Assembly: GCA_024206195.1 (NCBI GenBank)
Contig: JAAGZO010001030.1
Location: forward strand, 1 to 57,619
Direction: 5' to 3'
Origin: a bacterium
Lineage (GTDB): Archaea > Nanoarchaeota > Nanoarchaeia > Woesearchaeales > UBA10216
DNA: 57,619 nt
In this document: positions 12,001 through 27,000 of the stretch, piece by piece
Layout of the letters: each line of letters begins with the position of its first letter
How positions within the stretch are numbered: position 1 is the first letter of the stretch
Translations under genes and position numbers: made by a program
Notes under the pieces: model-generated
Database searches by the model: none
What the model saw: only the letters and a program-made list of their open reading frames with translations
Told to the model about the DNA's origin: nothing

Positions 12001-15000
12001 CTAAAATTGTTTGGACATTGCTAACCACCGTTGGTGTACGGTCAAGCTTTTGTTCTTCTCTATTTGAGGCAATCACTCTGCCACGGTCTTTCATAACTTC
12101 TCTAAAAGCTTGTAGCTTAGCTAAATATTTAAAATAATTTTGATTGCGGGCAACAATAACAGCGCCCATCTTTGCGGCTTCGGCAAATTGAGGTGTGGAT
12201 ATTGAACGACGAATCAATTGATTACGTCCGGCATCAAACTGCACTAACTTCATGTTAGATTCGTCGTCTAATTCAATGACAGGAGCGCTAATATTGTTGG
12301 CTTTTAGGCCATTCATTAAATCAGTTAATCCTACAGTGCTTCTGTTTTCAACCATGACAATTGGTTGACGAGCGGCATTTCTTTCTTGTGCGTATTGGAA
12401 TTCAGACAATACTTGCTGAACTAAAGGAATAGCTGGAACCATGTTGACTCCAGGAACATTGGAAGGCAAAGCAGGCATGTCAAGGCCAACTGCCGGCGCG
12501 CGTGTTTCGGGAAGTTCGAAACGATCCTGGACAAACATATCATCGTCATCAGGAGGAGTTCCTCCTATGGCTGGCTTACCTCTTAAATCATGTTCAAGAG
12601 ATTTTACATAACGCACTAACAAACTTGTATCCACTGAACTAAGAGCCTCCTGACCCTCCAAATCTTCCTTTAGCTGCTCATCATCTTGCGCAGTCATTTG
12701 CTCTCCAAAAAACCTTTTTTCTTCTTCGATCTGCGAGTCAATTTGTTTTTCAGTCATCTCTGGATCCTCCTCACGCAAACGAGCTTTATATGCTTCTATC
12801 CGTTGATCATATTCAAATTGATTTAACAACTCCATCGCTTGAGCCGCTACTTCTTCTTCTGGCAGTTCAGGATTATTTTCTTGAACAACCTTCATATGTC
12901 GCATCATTTGTTCTTGTCGTGCCTGATGAATTCGATTCATATGCGCGTCAATCTCTTCATCTGTCTTTTCTGGATTCTGAGACCGAATAGCATCTCGGAT
13001 TTGCTGTATTTCTTGAGCCTCCGGCTTAACCATTTGCTCTGCACGCTTCTGCAGATCTAACATATCTAAATAAGCCTCTACTTCTTTATTTGGAATATCT
13101 GGATGCTGCGAACGAAGAGCCTCTCTTGCTTGATATCGAGACTGTTCTTTTTTCATTTCACGCAAAGCCTCATCCCATTTGGTTAGCTTATCGTTCACTT
13201 GCTCCATCGTAAGTTCTGGTTGATCAGCCAAAATAGCTTCCGTTAAAAGTACATTCACAAATTTCTGTGCTTCACTCTGCGAAGATTTCTCAAATTCTTT
13301 ACTTAAAACAGCTTTAATAGCGTCCGAGTTATTTAACAATAATCGTACTTTTCCCGTTGTTTCATCCTTAGATATATGTATATAAGGCGCATGCCTATGC
13401 AAATCATCCCGCAATTGCTGCCGCAAACTGTCATCAGCGTCTATCTCTTTTGATAAGAATTGATTAATGACATCAACGTCTATCTGACTCGTATCTATTT
13501 GACTTGAAACAACTGTCTCAATAGCATCCGGAGAGGAAGCAATGGCATTAAAAATTTCTTGATATCGAGCAACATCAAAAATACCAACCTCCTGTTGCAT
13601 CTCTTCAAACTCTCGTTGTGCGTCTTCATTTTCCTCTAATTCATCTTTCAATTTTTCATATTTAGCACTTAGTTCCATCAATTTCATTTTATGTATGTCT
13701 TCGATTGCCTGTAAATCTTGACCAACAGAGCTTAAAGCTTCTTGAGCGGATGACTCCACACGACCTTTTTCTGTATATTGCTGACCAAACCAAAAATCTT
13801 CATATTGACCTCTTGCTAAATTAACGGTCTCCATACGTACCTTGGTTGCTGCACGAAGGTCTCTAATCGTCAAGCCATGGACCTTTACTTCGTTTTTAGA
13901 CGCATCGACAACTTCCATGTCAAGTGTATCAACATTGTTCTTATTAACAATTCCCACCTTCTCAAAAACTTTTCGATCGCCTTGCACATCATATGTGCGA
14001 TCAATCGTTCCGTCACGATTCACCTGACCGTTAATGGTTACTTTCATATTAGCAAAGAGGACTCTTTCTTCATCATTATCAACCGCCAAACTAAACCGCC
14101 CTTCACCATCCAAAGTTATAAACTCTTTTCTTTCCTTCCCATCCTGATGAACTTTTCTTAATACCGCAACTGGTGTTAAAATTCTATTTCCTTCCTCATC
14201 CATGGAAGGATTTAAAAAGGCTCCTGTTTCTGGACTATAAACTGTTTTGGAATCTATAATTGTCTTTTCATCTGCATTCAATTGTTTTGCCGCATCTTCA
14301 AGAGCATCATTTCTTTTCTCGTATGGCTCTTTCATTCCCTTGGCATTATCTATAGCTGTTGTGAACAGCCCTGTAATCATGAAGCCGCCTTCAACCTCAA
14401 TAGGTGTTGTATCAGCACCCAGCAAGTCTAAGAACTCCAAGTCAGCTATTGAAGAACCTTTAACATCATATGTTTCATTAAGAGTGCCATTATCATTAAC
14501 TTTACCTCTCAAGGTAATATCAAGATTAGCAAATTCAATAGATGGCTGCTCAATAGTATATGTGCCCGCTTCACTAACCTCTATGAGGCTAGACTCCTCT
14601 CCAACTTCTCTATATATAGCTTTAGCCTGGCCACTTTGTTCATCGTAGATAATACCTGTATTCGCATTAAAACGATCTCCTGGTTGTATGCCATATTGTC
14701 CGATATAATTTGTCAATTGTGTCGCTTGATTAACTTTCTGTTCAGAAGAAACATATCCCGCGTCACCCCGCTTAATGGCCGCGATCTTTTTCATCCACTT
14801 CTTTAAGTCTTCAACTTGCGCCTCGTGAGATTGCGTTGTTGCCAAAGACTGAGTTTCGTGAAATAACGTAATCGCCCTCTTTAATTTTTCTGAAGCATTG
14901 TGCCCTGTTAAATCTTCCCTATCAATATCCCTTAAAAAGTCATCAATTAAATGAATATCCCTGGTTACATAAATATTATGCTGATTACGTTTTTGCCCTG

Positions 15001-18000
15001 TCTCAAAATTAATACCGCCAGTACCGGCGTGAGCAGCCGGAAAACGGCCTCTTAATTGATGCATAAACCTTATTTTAAGTCCTTCATTAATTTCAACATT
15101 CCCAACTTCTGTCAAATAGCGGCGTGTTGCTTCAATCACATTGCGTTCTGCCTTTTCTAATCCTTCAAGATTATTACTAACAACAGCATCCAAAAATTTA
15201 TCCATATATTTGTTAACGCCTTTATTATCGTCATTGAGAAATATCAAATTGATAACATCATCTCCCAGTGTAGACATACTCGTGGCAAATTGACGTGTTT
15301 CTCGCATACGCCGCAACGATTCCTTCCAGTCTTTCATTTCTTCTGGATTTTCAGGGCGATATTCAATATACTCTCTTTCCATATCATTAATCATGTCGAT
15401 AAAAATTTGTAAAGACTCCTTCATCCCTTGCTTATACATATCAGCATTCTCTGCTGAGTCATCATCCAAAACAATTCTTCCTTGTTCTGACGCTGCCGCA
15501 AACGCATACATAAAGTTTTGAAACGTTCCTAGTAAGCCAGAATTATAAAGCACATTATCTTTTGCAAACCGCGCCTTTTCATCATATTCCTGAGCAGTTA
15601 CTTTGAGCGTGACATGCTTTTTGCCTTTTTTATTAGCGCGTACTGTCACCTTTCTCATGACTCTCTTAAACCGTTTATCGTGATACATGCGGTTATCAGC
15701 TTCATTGTAATAACCAAAACCTAACATCGTCATAATTTCCGGTGTAGAACGTATCGTGTGTGCGTCAGCTTTAGGTTTGCCCTTTTCATCCATTCCATAC
15801 ACAGTATCTACCAACCTTAACTCTGTTCCAAAGTGACTGTCGGATTTCTCAACAAATTGCCCATCATTGATTTCCAACCGCATCTGTTTAAAATTAGAAT
15901 CTTTCATATCTCCAACCTGGAAAGAACGTAAAATAGCAATAGGGCTTGCGTCGCCATCCGAAATAGCTTGATAATTCTGTGTGCCATAAATAAGGTTCAA
16001 GTCATTCTCTGTATCAAGAATCAGAGTTTCACCCTGATTTACTTTATTGCTTCCCAACTTAATATCTTCATAAGTAGCCACTAAGCCAACCTTTTTAACA
16101 TCGGTCACAAGCTCAGATCCTTCTTCACGCGCTTTAACAACATAAATTTCATGGCCTTCACCTGTTTGCATCACTTGCGTCGCATAACTAACTGTTTGGC
16201 CTGTTTGTTTTTGCGTTTCATTGATGTAATCAGACATCCTAAGCTTCGTGACTTCATCCACAAAACGATTGATATGCCCATGAACAACAGACTTTGTTAA
16301 GTCAGAACGGTTCTTTGCGCTTGTGACTAAGGATGATGCTTGCTTATTAACCTCAACTGTATCTAAAATAGTGCGGGCAATAAAATCTTGTCTAACCTTA
16401 TCCCCAGATTTTAACGCATCTAAGGCCTCCCTTCTTAAAGAAGGTTTAATGACAGGATCATTATTCACTAACAGTAGAATCTCTGCTTTATTAAGCTGTA
16501 CACGTAACACACTATTATCTCTCGCCGCCCGGTTTACAAATTGATTAGCATCTGACGTTCCTAAAGACCCGACAAACAACATATTCGCTCTGGCATGCTT
16601 TACCGTGGCATCTCTTGCAAGATGATTTGATCCTGTAACCATACCTAAAAAGACATTAACCACCTCCACATCATAATCGCGTCCTTGCTCTTTTGCTTTT
16701 TCAAAATCTTCAATAGCTTTTTCAACATACTTTTTAGCTTGCTTTTCTGCGGCTTCATCTAAAGTTCCTGTCTTAACACCCTTACCTTCACCGATAAAAC
16801 TGATAATTATGGGCTTATCATATTCTTTAATACTTCCATCTGAATCACGATATTTCCTAACTTTATAAACAATACCATCAACAAGAACTTCATTACCGCC
16901 CTCTTTACCGACAAACTCCTCAACTCTACTCTTAAACCCTGAAAATCCCTCCCTGATATTCGTACTTATACTCGTGATATTAGCGCTTCTATCAGCAACA
17001 TTTCTGCTAACTCCTTCTCCGATAACATCGGCCGCAGGGGCGCCTGGATCGTCCACGTTTGACTTGCGGGTATCTAATGTTAATTTAACGTCTTTTGATA
17101 AAGGCTGTTCCGCTTCCCACTCAAAGGCACGTATGCCTTCCACCTCATTAAATGTCTTAATGGACTTCGCTGTAGCTGTTGCGCAAAAAACACCGCCAGA
17201 GGCTCTTAAAACATCCGCTGCTGTAATGGTTGTGGACTCGCTTGATTTTGCAGCGCGCACATAATCATATAAATCTGTTCCTTCAATAGCTACGCGGGCA
17301 ATAGCCCTTGCCGCTTCACTTAAAACAGTTCCTTCATTCGTATAGCCAGAATCGGAAAGAAGCACAATTTCTTCGCGGCCTTCAGGGCCTCCTTTAATCC
17401 AACTTTTCTTGCCCAACGAATACATAGCTTCTGCCATGGCCTGCAATTCCTCATTAAACGTCTTTTTGGTCTTAGAATCTGCAAATTCATCATATATCTT
17501 AATGCCATCTTTTTTCATATTCCCCAAAGACTCTTTATAAAAACGCTCAAAATACTCTCTAGGAGACATATTTGACCCAGGCTGCTTCTTATCACTCAGA
17601 ATAATGAGCCCATCCTTTTCACTATAAATATCCTTGCCAAAAGATCTCTCCATCTCTTTAAAAATCTCCACCTTTAAAATCGATTGATTTCGCCTTAAGT
17701 TCAAATCATAAATTTCCTGACTAGCTTCTTGGTCTCCTTTTCTTGCCTTTTCGAACAACTCATCTCTGGCATTTTCCGCAACTGTTCTAAGTGGCGTAGA
17801 ACCCGCGAATTCATGAAACTCATCAACAAGTGAAAAGGTCCTTTTATCAACAAGCCCTTTATCAATCAACTCCTTGCCTTCTTTAAAATCAGCCAAATTA
17901 ATGACGCCTTCCTCAACAGACAATTCCTTTCCTTCATTAACGCGCCTTACCTTACCTTCTAATCCTACCAGCAATGAGTGCATGGACTTTTCTCCAACAA

Positions 18001-21000
18001 TGCTTTCCGGAAAAAACATCAATATCTTTCTATTTTTATATTCCGAATGCAAAAGAATGTATCTCGCCAATCCCGCTAAGATATCAGTCTTTCCTGAAGC
18101 AAAATCATTAACGTAAAGATCAATAGTATCTCTTACGCCTTCCAATCTATCAATTTCATTTTGAATCTTAGCGTCCTTTGATGATGCTTCTTTAAGCGCT
18201 AATAATTCATTCGTGTCTTTTTCTTTCTTGGCTTTATCAATTTCCCTGTTAATGCTTTCTTCTAATTCTGTTATCCTATTTGACCTTTCAGCTTTCTGCT
18301 CTGTTGTCTGTGATGCTTGAGCTTTCTTAAGATTATCAATTTCTACCTGTGTATTTGAAGATCTTTTAAAACCATTTATCCCCATAAATAATCCAAAAAG
18401 CTGGCCTCTTCTAGCTTCATAAGTATCAACACTCTTTGGATCAAAAACTTCACCTCTTGCGGCGGCTCTTTCCTTCGCTGTATTAATAAAATCCTCATTC
18501 ATAATTTCTAAAATATGCCTGCCAAATGTTTCATACAGCTCCAGGACATCCTTTTCAAATTCAGTTAACTTTTCACCTTTTTCTTTTTTATCCTTTAAAT
18601 CCTTAACATCTCTATTAGACTCAAAACGTTGGGCAACTTCCTCTGCAAGCGCCCGATTATAACTTGATTCAATAGCAATGTTATCTGCATTCTCTTTTTC
18701 TGTTAAGGCTTTTCTCTCAAGTTTAGGACGATTCCGAGGCTGCTCAGGCGTTCTTTTAGTATTTAATACGCGTAAATGTGAATCGGAAACAGTTCCTCTC
18801 TCTGTTGATGCTCTTTTCCCAAGTTTAGGACGATATTGAGGTTGCTTAGGAGTTCCTCCGGTGTCAAATCTACCTAAATGACGACTTGAAATCGTATCGC
18901 TAACGCTTGGGCCTTTTTTCTCTGCTAAATGAGCAGAATCTTTTGAAGACTTATTGGAACCCCTCATACGAGACTTACTACCCTCACCATTCGCGGAAAG
19001 AATAATAGAAGGAAGGCTGCCTTTACGACCTTTTTTAGATGGCTTTGAAGATGCGCTATCTGTCATTTTTCCGGAACTACGAGCCTTCAAAACTCCATCA
19101 GCAGCTACCATTCTCATTTCTGGAAGAGGTTCGCCCGCACGTTGTGGCATTTGCACCACATTTGATTCTGATTCAGGCGCTTTTGATTCAGAGGGGTTTG
19201 TTTCTTTTGCTTTTATGTCTTTCTCAGATTTAACAATCTTTAATTTTGGCAGTTTTCCATCTGCTTGCCTTTCCACCTTTGCTTCAGGTGGCCCTGTTTT
19301 TTGCGGTAATGACTCAGCGTCTGATGCTTTTGAGACTTCTGCTCTTTCACCAAATATCCCTAATTCTCTTTCAACATAATCATGCGGATCCATGGTTCTA
19401 ATCTTTTCAGCCACACCCTCAACTGTTGGCTTAACTGTTCCATCAATAATTGACTGTCGATGTTTAATTGTCCGCAATTCTGAAATCTCATGCAACGAAA
19501 CTTCTTTGGAGCCATCATGAACAAGGCGAACCATGCCATCTTCACCCACGTAGCCTCTACCTGTTGTACCTAAATGCTTAACAACATCAGCATCAACATA
19601 CTCAAGAATTACTTGACCAGATCCTTTCGCCTGGCTACGCCTAAGCTTTAATACGCCGTTTTCACGATATTCTGTGACAATCCACCCGCCCTTACCATCA
19701 GCTAAATCTTTCTCTATCTTTGTCCATGAATCGTTATTTTCTAATAATTCAACAATACGCGTATCAACTTCCGCTGTAAATCTCGCGTCACTTTTCTGGC
19801 TCTCTTCATATCTTCTAATATGCTGCTTAATATCCCTGGCCTCACCAGCGTTTTTCTTTACAATTTTCCCCAACGCATCTTTTACTAAGAAAGACGCTGT
19901 TTCTTGCGTTGTTGTTTTGCCTTTCTTTAACTCTGTTAAACGGTTATTAATGCCTTCTAGTTGAGAACTTAAAGAATCTCGCTGTTCTCGTGACTCTTTC
20001 AGAAGCCCTTCTAAATAATCTACTTCAGATTTAGCCTTGGATAACCGCGCTTCAGCCTCATCAACTTCATCTACCTTCTGACGTTCTTTATCTATCTTTT
20101 GACGCTCTTTCGCTGATTTTTGTCGAATATTAGAATCTGCCCTATTATCCAAAAAGTGCCTTGCTGTCGGGCTTTGATTACCTTTAACCCTATCTCTATT
20201 TTTCTGATGCTCTTCTTTAGCTAGCTCAGCCTTTACAACAGCCTCCTCAGCCCTTTCTACGCTCTCTACAGACTCTTCCCATTCTTTATTAGCACGACTT
20301 ACGTCCTCTTCTGCCTTAGAAGCCTTGTCTCTTGCCTCTTTTAACCATGTAGTAAGGTCCTCAATATTACGATCAACATCTTTAAACTCTTTATCAACTT
20401 TTTCTCTGGATGACTTATTATCGCGACGCTCTGCCTTGACCAAGGCCTTTGATGAGCCTTCAGCCGCAATGTTTTTAGCGGCTTGTGTCACCAACCGTAA
20501 ATTAGCTTCTGTTGTTGGTAACGATCCCGATTGATAATCCTGTAAAATTTTATTCGAAACATCCATCATCTTTTGACGCGCGTCATGGCCTATAGAATCA
20601 TATTCTTCAGCTGTCCTTTTCTCATTAGCTTCTTTCAACCTTGAATCAAAATCCGATCGTTCTTTTCCTATACTCTTTCGTGAGGCAAACATCTCATTTA
20701 AGCTTTCTGTTAAACGCGCTGCTTCCGCATTAGCGTCTTCTAAACGGCGGACAGCTTCTCCCGCATCCTTTTCGCTTTGCTCAATTAATTTATTGTTACG
20801 TTTAATGGCATTCTCAGAATCTACTAATTGCTGCCGCGTTTGCCCTTTTTGATTATGACGATCTACAACACTTTTTCTATAATTGCCCCTTGCCGTTTGC
20901 TCATTCGCTAAATCTTTCTGAGCTTCTGCTTTTTTACTGGCGGCTGCGTCCATATCTGCCTGCGCCTTTTGCACTTTATTACGTGCCGCTTTTAAAGCTT

Positions 21001-24000
21001 TAATCACATCTAATATTTCCAAACGATTAAATGAAAAATCTTCCTGCGATTTTTGACGTGATTCTGTTAAGGAATCTTTTTCTGCTTTCACAGTTTTTTC
21101 TGAAGCCGTTCTCTTTGCTAAAAATTCCGCTGCTTGAATCGCCCTATTAATATCTTCAATGCCCCGAATCTTGCCTGCTTTAAAATCAGCTGTCATCTTT
21201 TGCGCCAATGGCATGATGCGTCCATCAACTGTATTAACAAGCTCATCATAAACCTCTTTTGTTCTTGGTTTTGATCGACCGATTTCACGCAATTCAACTT
21301 GCATTTTATTAATGTCTTTTGTTAAGCTCGTTCGCTGTTGGCGCATGCCTCCCAATGATAACTCGCCACTCGTTAATCCATCACGTTCCTTCAATAAAAA
21401 TTGTTCTTCTTTTTCTAACTTCTTAACCCTATCATTCAATCGCCTTAAACCATCCACTGCCTGCCTGTTGTTATTACCCTTAATAACAACGCTTTCATGA
21501 TGCTGATCGCGGTGTTCTCTTACTTTCGTTAATTCTTGTTGAACATTATTTAAACGCGACTCAATTTGTTTTTCTACTTTCTGAATTCTTTTATTTAAAT
21601 CTTTAATCCGCGCTCTATTTTGATCAATCCTATCTCGGGACGCGCTTTGTCGCTGGCTTAACGCTAATTCTGTAGGAGCTTGTGTTCTTAATAAATCAGC
21701 AGCTTCTCGAGCTAAGTTCAAGTTCTCCATGGTATCCGGCATACGATTATTATTAAATGCATCTGCTATCTCTGTGGCTGTTCTTTCAAGGCCTTTGGAG
21801 ACTTTTGTCAAATCACTTTGATATTCTTCTACGCCTTTGATTCTACTCAATTCTCTTCTACGTTGTTTAGCAACATCTCGATCAGCTTTAACATTACTTG
21901 CCTGCTCACGTAAAGAACTAAGCTCTGTTTGTAAATCCGATATTTCTTTTAAATATTTCGACTCTTTCGCTCTGCCTTCAGACACTAGAGCATCAGTCCA
22001 GGATGACATGCCTTCTTGAACAAGGCTATTTGCTTTCAACAACTCAGGGTTGGATTCAATCGTTTTAATGGCTTGCTCCATTTGCTGAATTTTTGTGTTT
22101 AAATCTTGTAATCTCTGTTGATTGGAGCGATAGGATTCTTCAGTAACGCTACGCTCTCTCGCTACAGCTTCGGTTGTTGCTCCTGCTTTAGCAAGGTTAG
22201 GTAAAGCGTCCTTTAATATTCTGTAGGAATCAAGCAAAATTTGACGCATAACAATCTCATTTTGCGATAATAGGCTAGACGTATCTTTATTGGGTTTTAA
22301 TCGTGATTGTTCCTTAATTAATCCATCAAGGGTATTTCTTAAACTTGAAATTCTACTTTGAAGCTCAATTTGATAACTATCATAAGCTTGTTCACGGCCT
22401 TGAGACATTCTTGCCATGGAGTCTATCTGGGACAACTCTGCTTCGGATTCTCTAATAGAATCCTTTGCCTGTTTAATTCTGGCATCAATCCCATCTCTTT
22501 TTCCTCTACGGGATCGTTGCGTTGCGGGATCTGCAGGGGTAGCTCTACCAGAAGAACCCGTGCCTGCCTTGGGAGGCGCCTGAGGTGTCTTTGGTTTTGC
22601 TGCTGGCGTTTGAGATGCTGAACTTCCTGACTTATTATTGAAATTATTAGCAGCTAAAGCATTTGCTGGTTTAAAAGAACCACCAGGAGCGCTTTCACTC
22701 GCGCCTGATTGAAGCGCACTGCGCTCAGATAAGGCCTTGTTAGCCATCCTTTCTGCCCGACCAGCATGATAAGCAGCCTCTGCTGCATTACCAGCTTGAT
22801 TAGCTTCTTTAGCCTGAAAATTAGCCTTATCTGCTTGTGTTTCCAAAACAGCTATTCGTTTTTCCTGATATGATAACTTGCTAAACTCTAATCCCGGCCT
22901 ATTGGAGCTCAAATAACGGTTCATATCACTCTCTTTTAATAACCCTGAGCCCTTGCCACCACCATGCGCAGGAATAATAAAAACCGATTGCCATAAAGCG
23001 CCTTCACCTGCAGTTTCTTGAATAGCCATCATGCGATGAGGGTCACTAGCAATCACACCAATATCGTCATTCCAAGCGGTATGTAAACCATGTCCTAATC
23101 TTCCTGTTGCTGATGCTATGCCATTGACTAAACTATTTGTAAAGCTATGCTCATCATATCCTTTCTTTTGTCTTTGCCTTGTACGTGCTTTGGCTAAATC
23201 AAGAAGTGCCTGTGTATTCACAGCTGTTAACGTATCTGTCATTCCTAAAAAGACAGCTAAGTGGTCTGCTTTAGACAATTGCTTTGCCAAAAAGCCATCA
23301 CCTAAGGCATAATTAAGGAATGTTATATCTTCATGACTATGCTTTGCTGCAGCCTTAGCCCAATTAGACCCTGGCCTTCTAAAAGCTCTAGCCGAAGCAT
23401 TAATGATACCCACATGTGGTGCCATTTCTACACCACCTTTAGTTGTGGCGCCTTTCATGGCAAATGCTAAAAGTGGTGCCAGCCAAGGGCCTGATTCCAA
23501 TCCACCAGCGATCGCTTGCGCTGTTCCATTTAAGAACTCAACCCTTCTTTGGGCTACCGTTAGACCATCGTCGATCTCGCCACCAGCTATCTCATACAAA
23601 CCTTTCGCAACATTTTTGGTTCCTTCCCAAATCAAACCAGCACCCGCAAACCCAGGGGCGCCACCAACAATCATTCTTGCCATTTGATAATTATTCATAC
23701 TGCCAAATTTTGCAACACCACTAGCCAAATATCTATGAAAAAAAGCTAATCGAGCTAAGCCCATACCTGTGGCAGCAAAAGCCGCATATTGTAATAATGT
23801 GGGATCTTCACCTGTTAGTCCTTTATAAGCGAACTTGCCCCCAAGCGCACCAACACCAGCTCCAACACTAAGCTGCGCCACCGTAAAACCCATGCCTCTA
23901 GCTTCACCAACCTTTTGAGCTCTTTCTAAAACTTTGGACGCACCCTCTAAAGCTGTTTTTGATCTCGTAACTGTTTTAAAACCTCCCCCTAATGCCAAAG

Positions 24001-27000
24001 TAGCACCTGCTAATTTAGTACCAAACCATGCCCAGTCTTTCATATTTTGAACAGGATTCGTGGCTCCAGCACCTCCACCAGCCCAACTATTAGCAACACC
24101 TTCTGCAAGTCCATAAACTCCCATGGTGCCTGGCATAGCTGCACCAATAAAAATATTTTTACCACTTAATATTCTCTCCGCGGCAAATATATTCTTAGCA
24201 AAATACACCGCTGTAAAAAGCGCTGGACCAGCAGCCAAACCTTTAAGTGTCGCTGATCCCCAATTCATATCTCTTTCTTCAGCATAAGCATAAAAATATT
24301 CAGATGCTAATGACGCACCTGTTGTTCCCACAGTTGTTACGCCAGCACCTAAAGCATATCTTCGTCCCCACTGCGTTGAAGTTTCTTTTGTCGCCGTCAT
24401 AGCCTTTGCAATTTTTCCTTCTGCGCCAAAAACATTTTTAATTGGGGATAGCCATGCCTTTGCCTGCGCGGTTTGATTGGATAATGAAATACCTCTAAAT
24501 GCTGTATTAAATAATACTAGTCGCGCCCACTCTTTTGCCGGCATATGTTGTTTATTAACATGATAATAATACGCATCCATGGCAGCACCTGTTCCCACAA
24601 GTCCACCCAAATACGATTTACTCTTAACTGTATTTGCTAAACCTTTTGATCCATAACTCGCCCAGTCTCTTATTCCCTCTCCGGTGGCCCATCTTTTTAC
24701 AAATTCTTTTCTTAATCTTTTCTTAGCTTCTTTCTTAGAAATTTCCTCAAGAATCTTCCCTCCTGATCGAGCGGAAGCAGTTTCTGCTAGCAGCCATTTA
24801 CCACCCTGGCTAACAACTCCCTTTTTAATCGGCTCTTTAACAATAGCGCCCCAACCTAGAGTAGCCAAAGTAAGGATGCCTGTTCCAATATCAACAGCTC
24901 CTTCAAATGCGGCAACCGTATCAAGTTGTTTTTGTATACCAATATGTTGGTCAATCGCATCATATCCACTAAAAATACCCTCAGGGACTTCAACCCAACC
25001 ATCTTTTTTCGTATATACTCTTCCACCTTTATATGAAAGATGTTTTAAATCTTTTGACCCTTGAGAATCAACCTCCTTAACAAACAAAGAACCATCCCTG
25101 TAAAATAAAATAACAGAATTATTACTGGCATAATCCCCATTAAGAAAATCTGCCATCCCCCATAACATTTTGCCATCATCAGTCAGGTCAGCAAAATCGC
25201 CCGTTGGCTCTTGCAAAAATCTCACATGTGCTGAAGAGGAGTTAGATGTTCCGCCAGATCTTGGAGTAATTGTCACATCACCTTTAGGAATAGCTACGCT
25301 TCTTTTTATTTTCTTTTCCCCATCATCTGTTTGAATGGTCATTTCATACGTGGCACTTTCCCATTTAGCTGTGCCAAAATGCATGCCAAAAGCATCAGAC
25401 ATTTGTCTAAGAATTCCTTTTTCCTTCTGCATTTCTGCTTCTTGCAAGTCCGCTAACGTCACCGTACCCCTGCCACGTTCAGTAATTAATTCCACATCAA
25501 CATCTTCTTTAGAAATCTCAAAGGATTTCCCATTAAATTCAACAATAATAACTGTATCATCAAGATAACTTCCACTGGCAGCATACCCATAGGCTGCGGA
25601 TACCCACGTTTTTGTATGTCTTCTATTAAAACTTTTAATTTCCTTTTCTGTTAAGGCGTTCAAGCCGGCAAACATTTCAGAAGAAATTTTCCCTTTAATA
25701 TTCAAAGAAGGAATATCAACGGAAAGCTTTTCTATTCCCATGCCTTTTGGATCAGCATTACTAATAAGCCTATACATATAAGTTTGTTTACCATCCTTAA
25801 TACCAAGCCTGTCACCTGTTTCAGGGTTAACCCTAACCTTCACATACATTTTTCCAAAACGATAAAGTTTATCACCAAAATTTTTCTTATGACTTTTATA
25901 TTCATCTTCTGTTGCAGCCGAACCATTTTTAAGAGCTTCCTGAGTCAAAATAACCATACCTCCCCAGGAACTTTCAGCCAAGGAGGCTCTCTTTCCGCCT
26001 GCCCCAACAAGCCTATTTTTATATCGCTGTAGTTTTGGTGTAACTGGCTCAACCATAATAATGTGACCATTACGTGTAATATCATAAAAAGCGCCTTGAT
26101 CTTTCATAAGGTATTGCTCTAATTTCTGTGCAACAATAGGCGTTGTTGCATTTAGGCTCTGTAGATCTAACCGTGATAATAAATTAAAACCATCCTCCCC
26201 CATGCCGGCATATTCTAAGATGGCTGTCGACCCTTCATTAAAATCAGCCAAGACATTATTTCCTTTTACAGCAAGGCCTTCATCATAATAAGCACTACCT
26301 GCGCGAATAATATTTTCAACATCAACATTTCTTACAAAAAACGTTTCCTTCTTATTAGATTGACCTTTCTTTTCTTTTTGCGCAAACATTCGCTGTGCTC
26401 CATGATAAGGCACCGGAGACATGGTTGTTAGCTGCTCTTTTGTTGCTGAAAGAACGGCTTTACTTTCTTTAGTATTCTCTGACTTACCTAAAACAAATCC
26501 CCAACCACCTTGCGGTGTTTTCGTCCAATCCACAACATCAGCTTTAAAACGATACTCTCCCGTTGATTTATCTTTTCCTGTAGAAATGGCACCGCCAGTA
26601 ATTTTAAATGGCTTAACGCCCTCATGACTAGCCTCCTCACTATCAAAAGGCCGTATTTCCCCTTTCCAAGCACCAGGCAACAGACCAACGGTTCCTGAAA
26701 AAGTAATCTTATCATCCTCATAAATTTTTCCTTCACTGCTCCCCATATGCCCAAAAGATTCAGAAGGAATAAAATACGCATCAACAAGGTTGCCACTTTC
26801 ATCATATTCCTCATCTGTAAAGTTAAAACCTCTCTCATCTCTATAAAATTCATAAATTTTCTGCAAATCATCTTCAGGGGTAAACTTTGCGGCACCATTA
26901 TTTAAAACTGTCTCTGCTGACTCTACAACTTGTATTTCGTCTGCTAACGACCCTAAATTGTTTAATACCTTAAGATTAATTCTATTTCTTCCACCATAAA

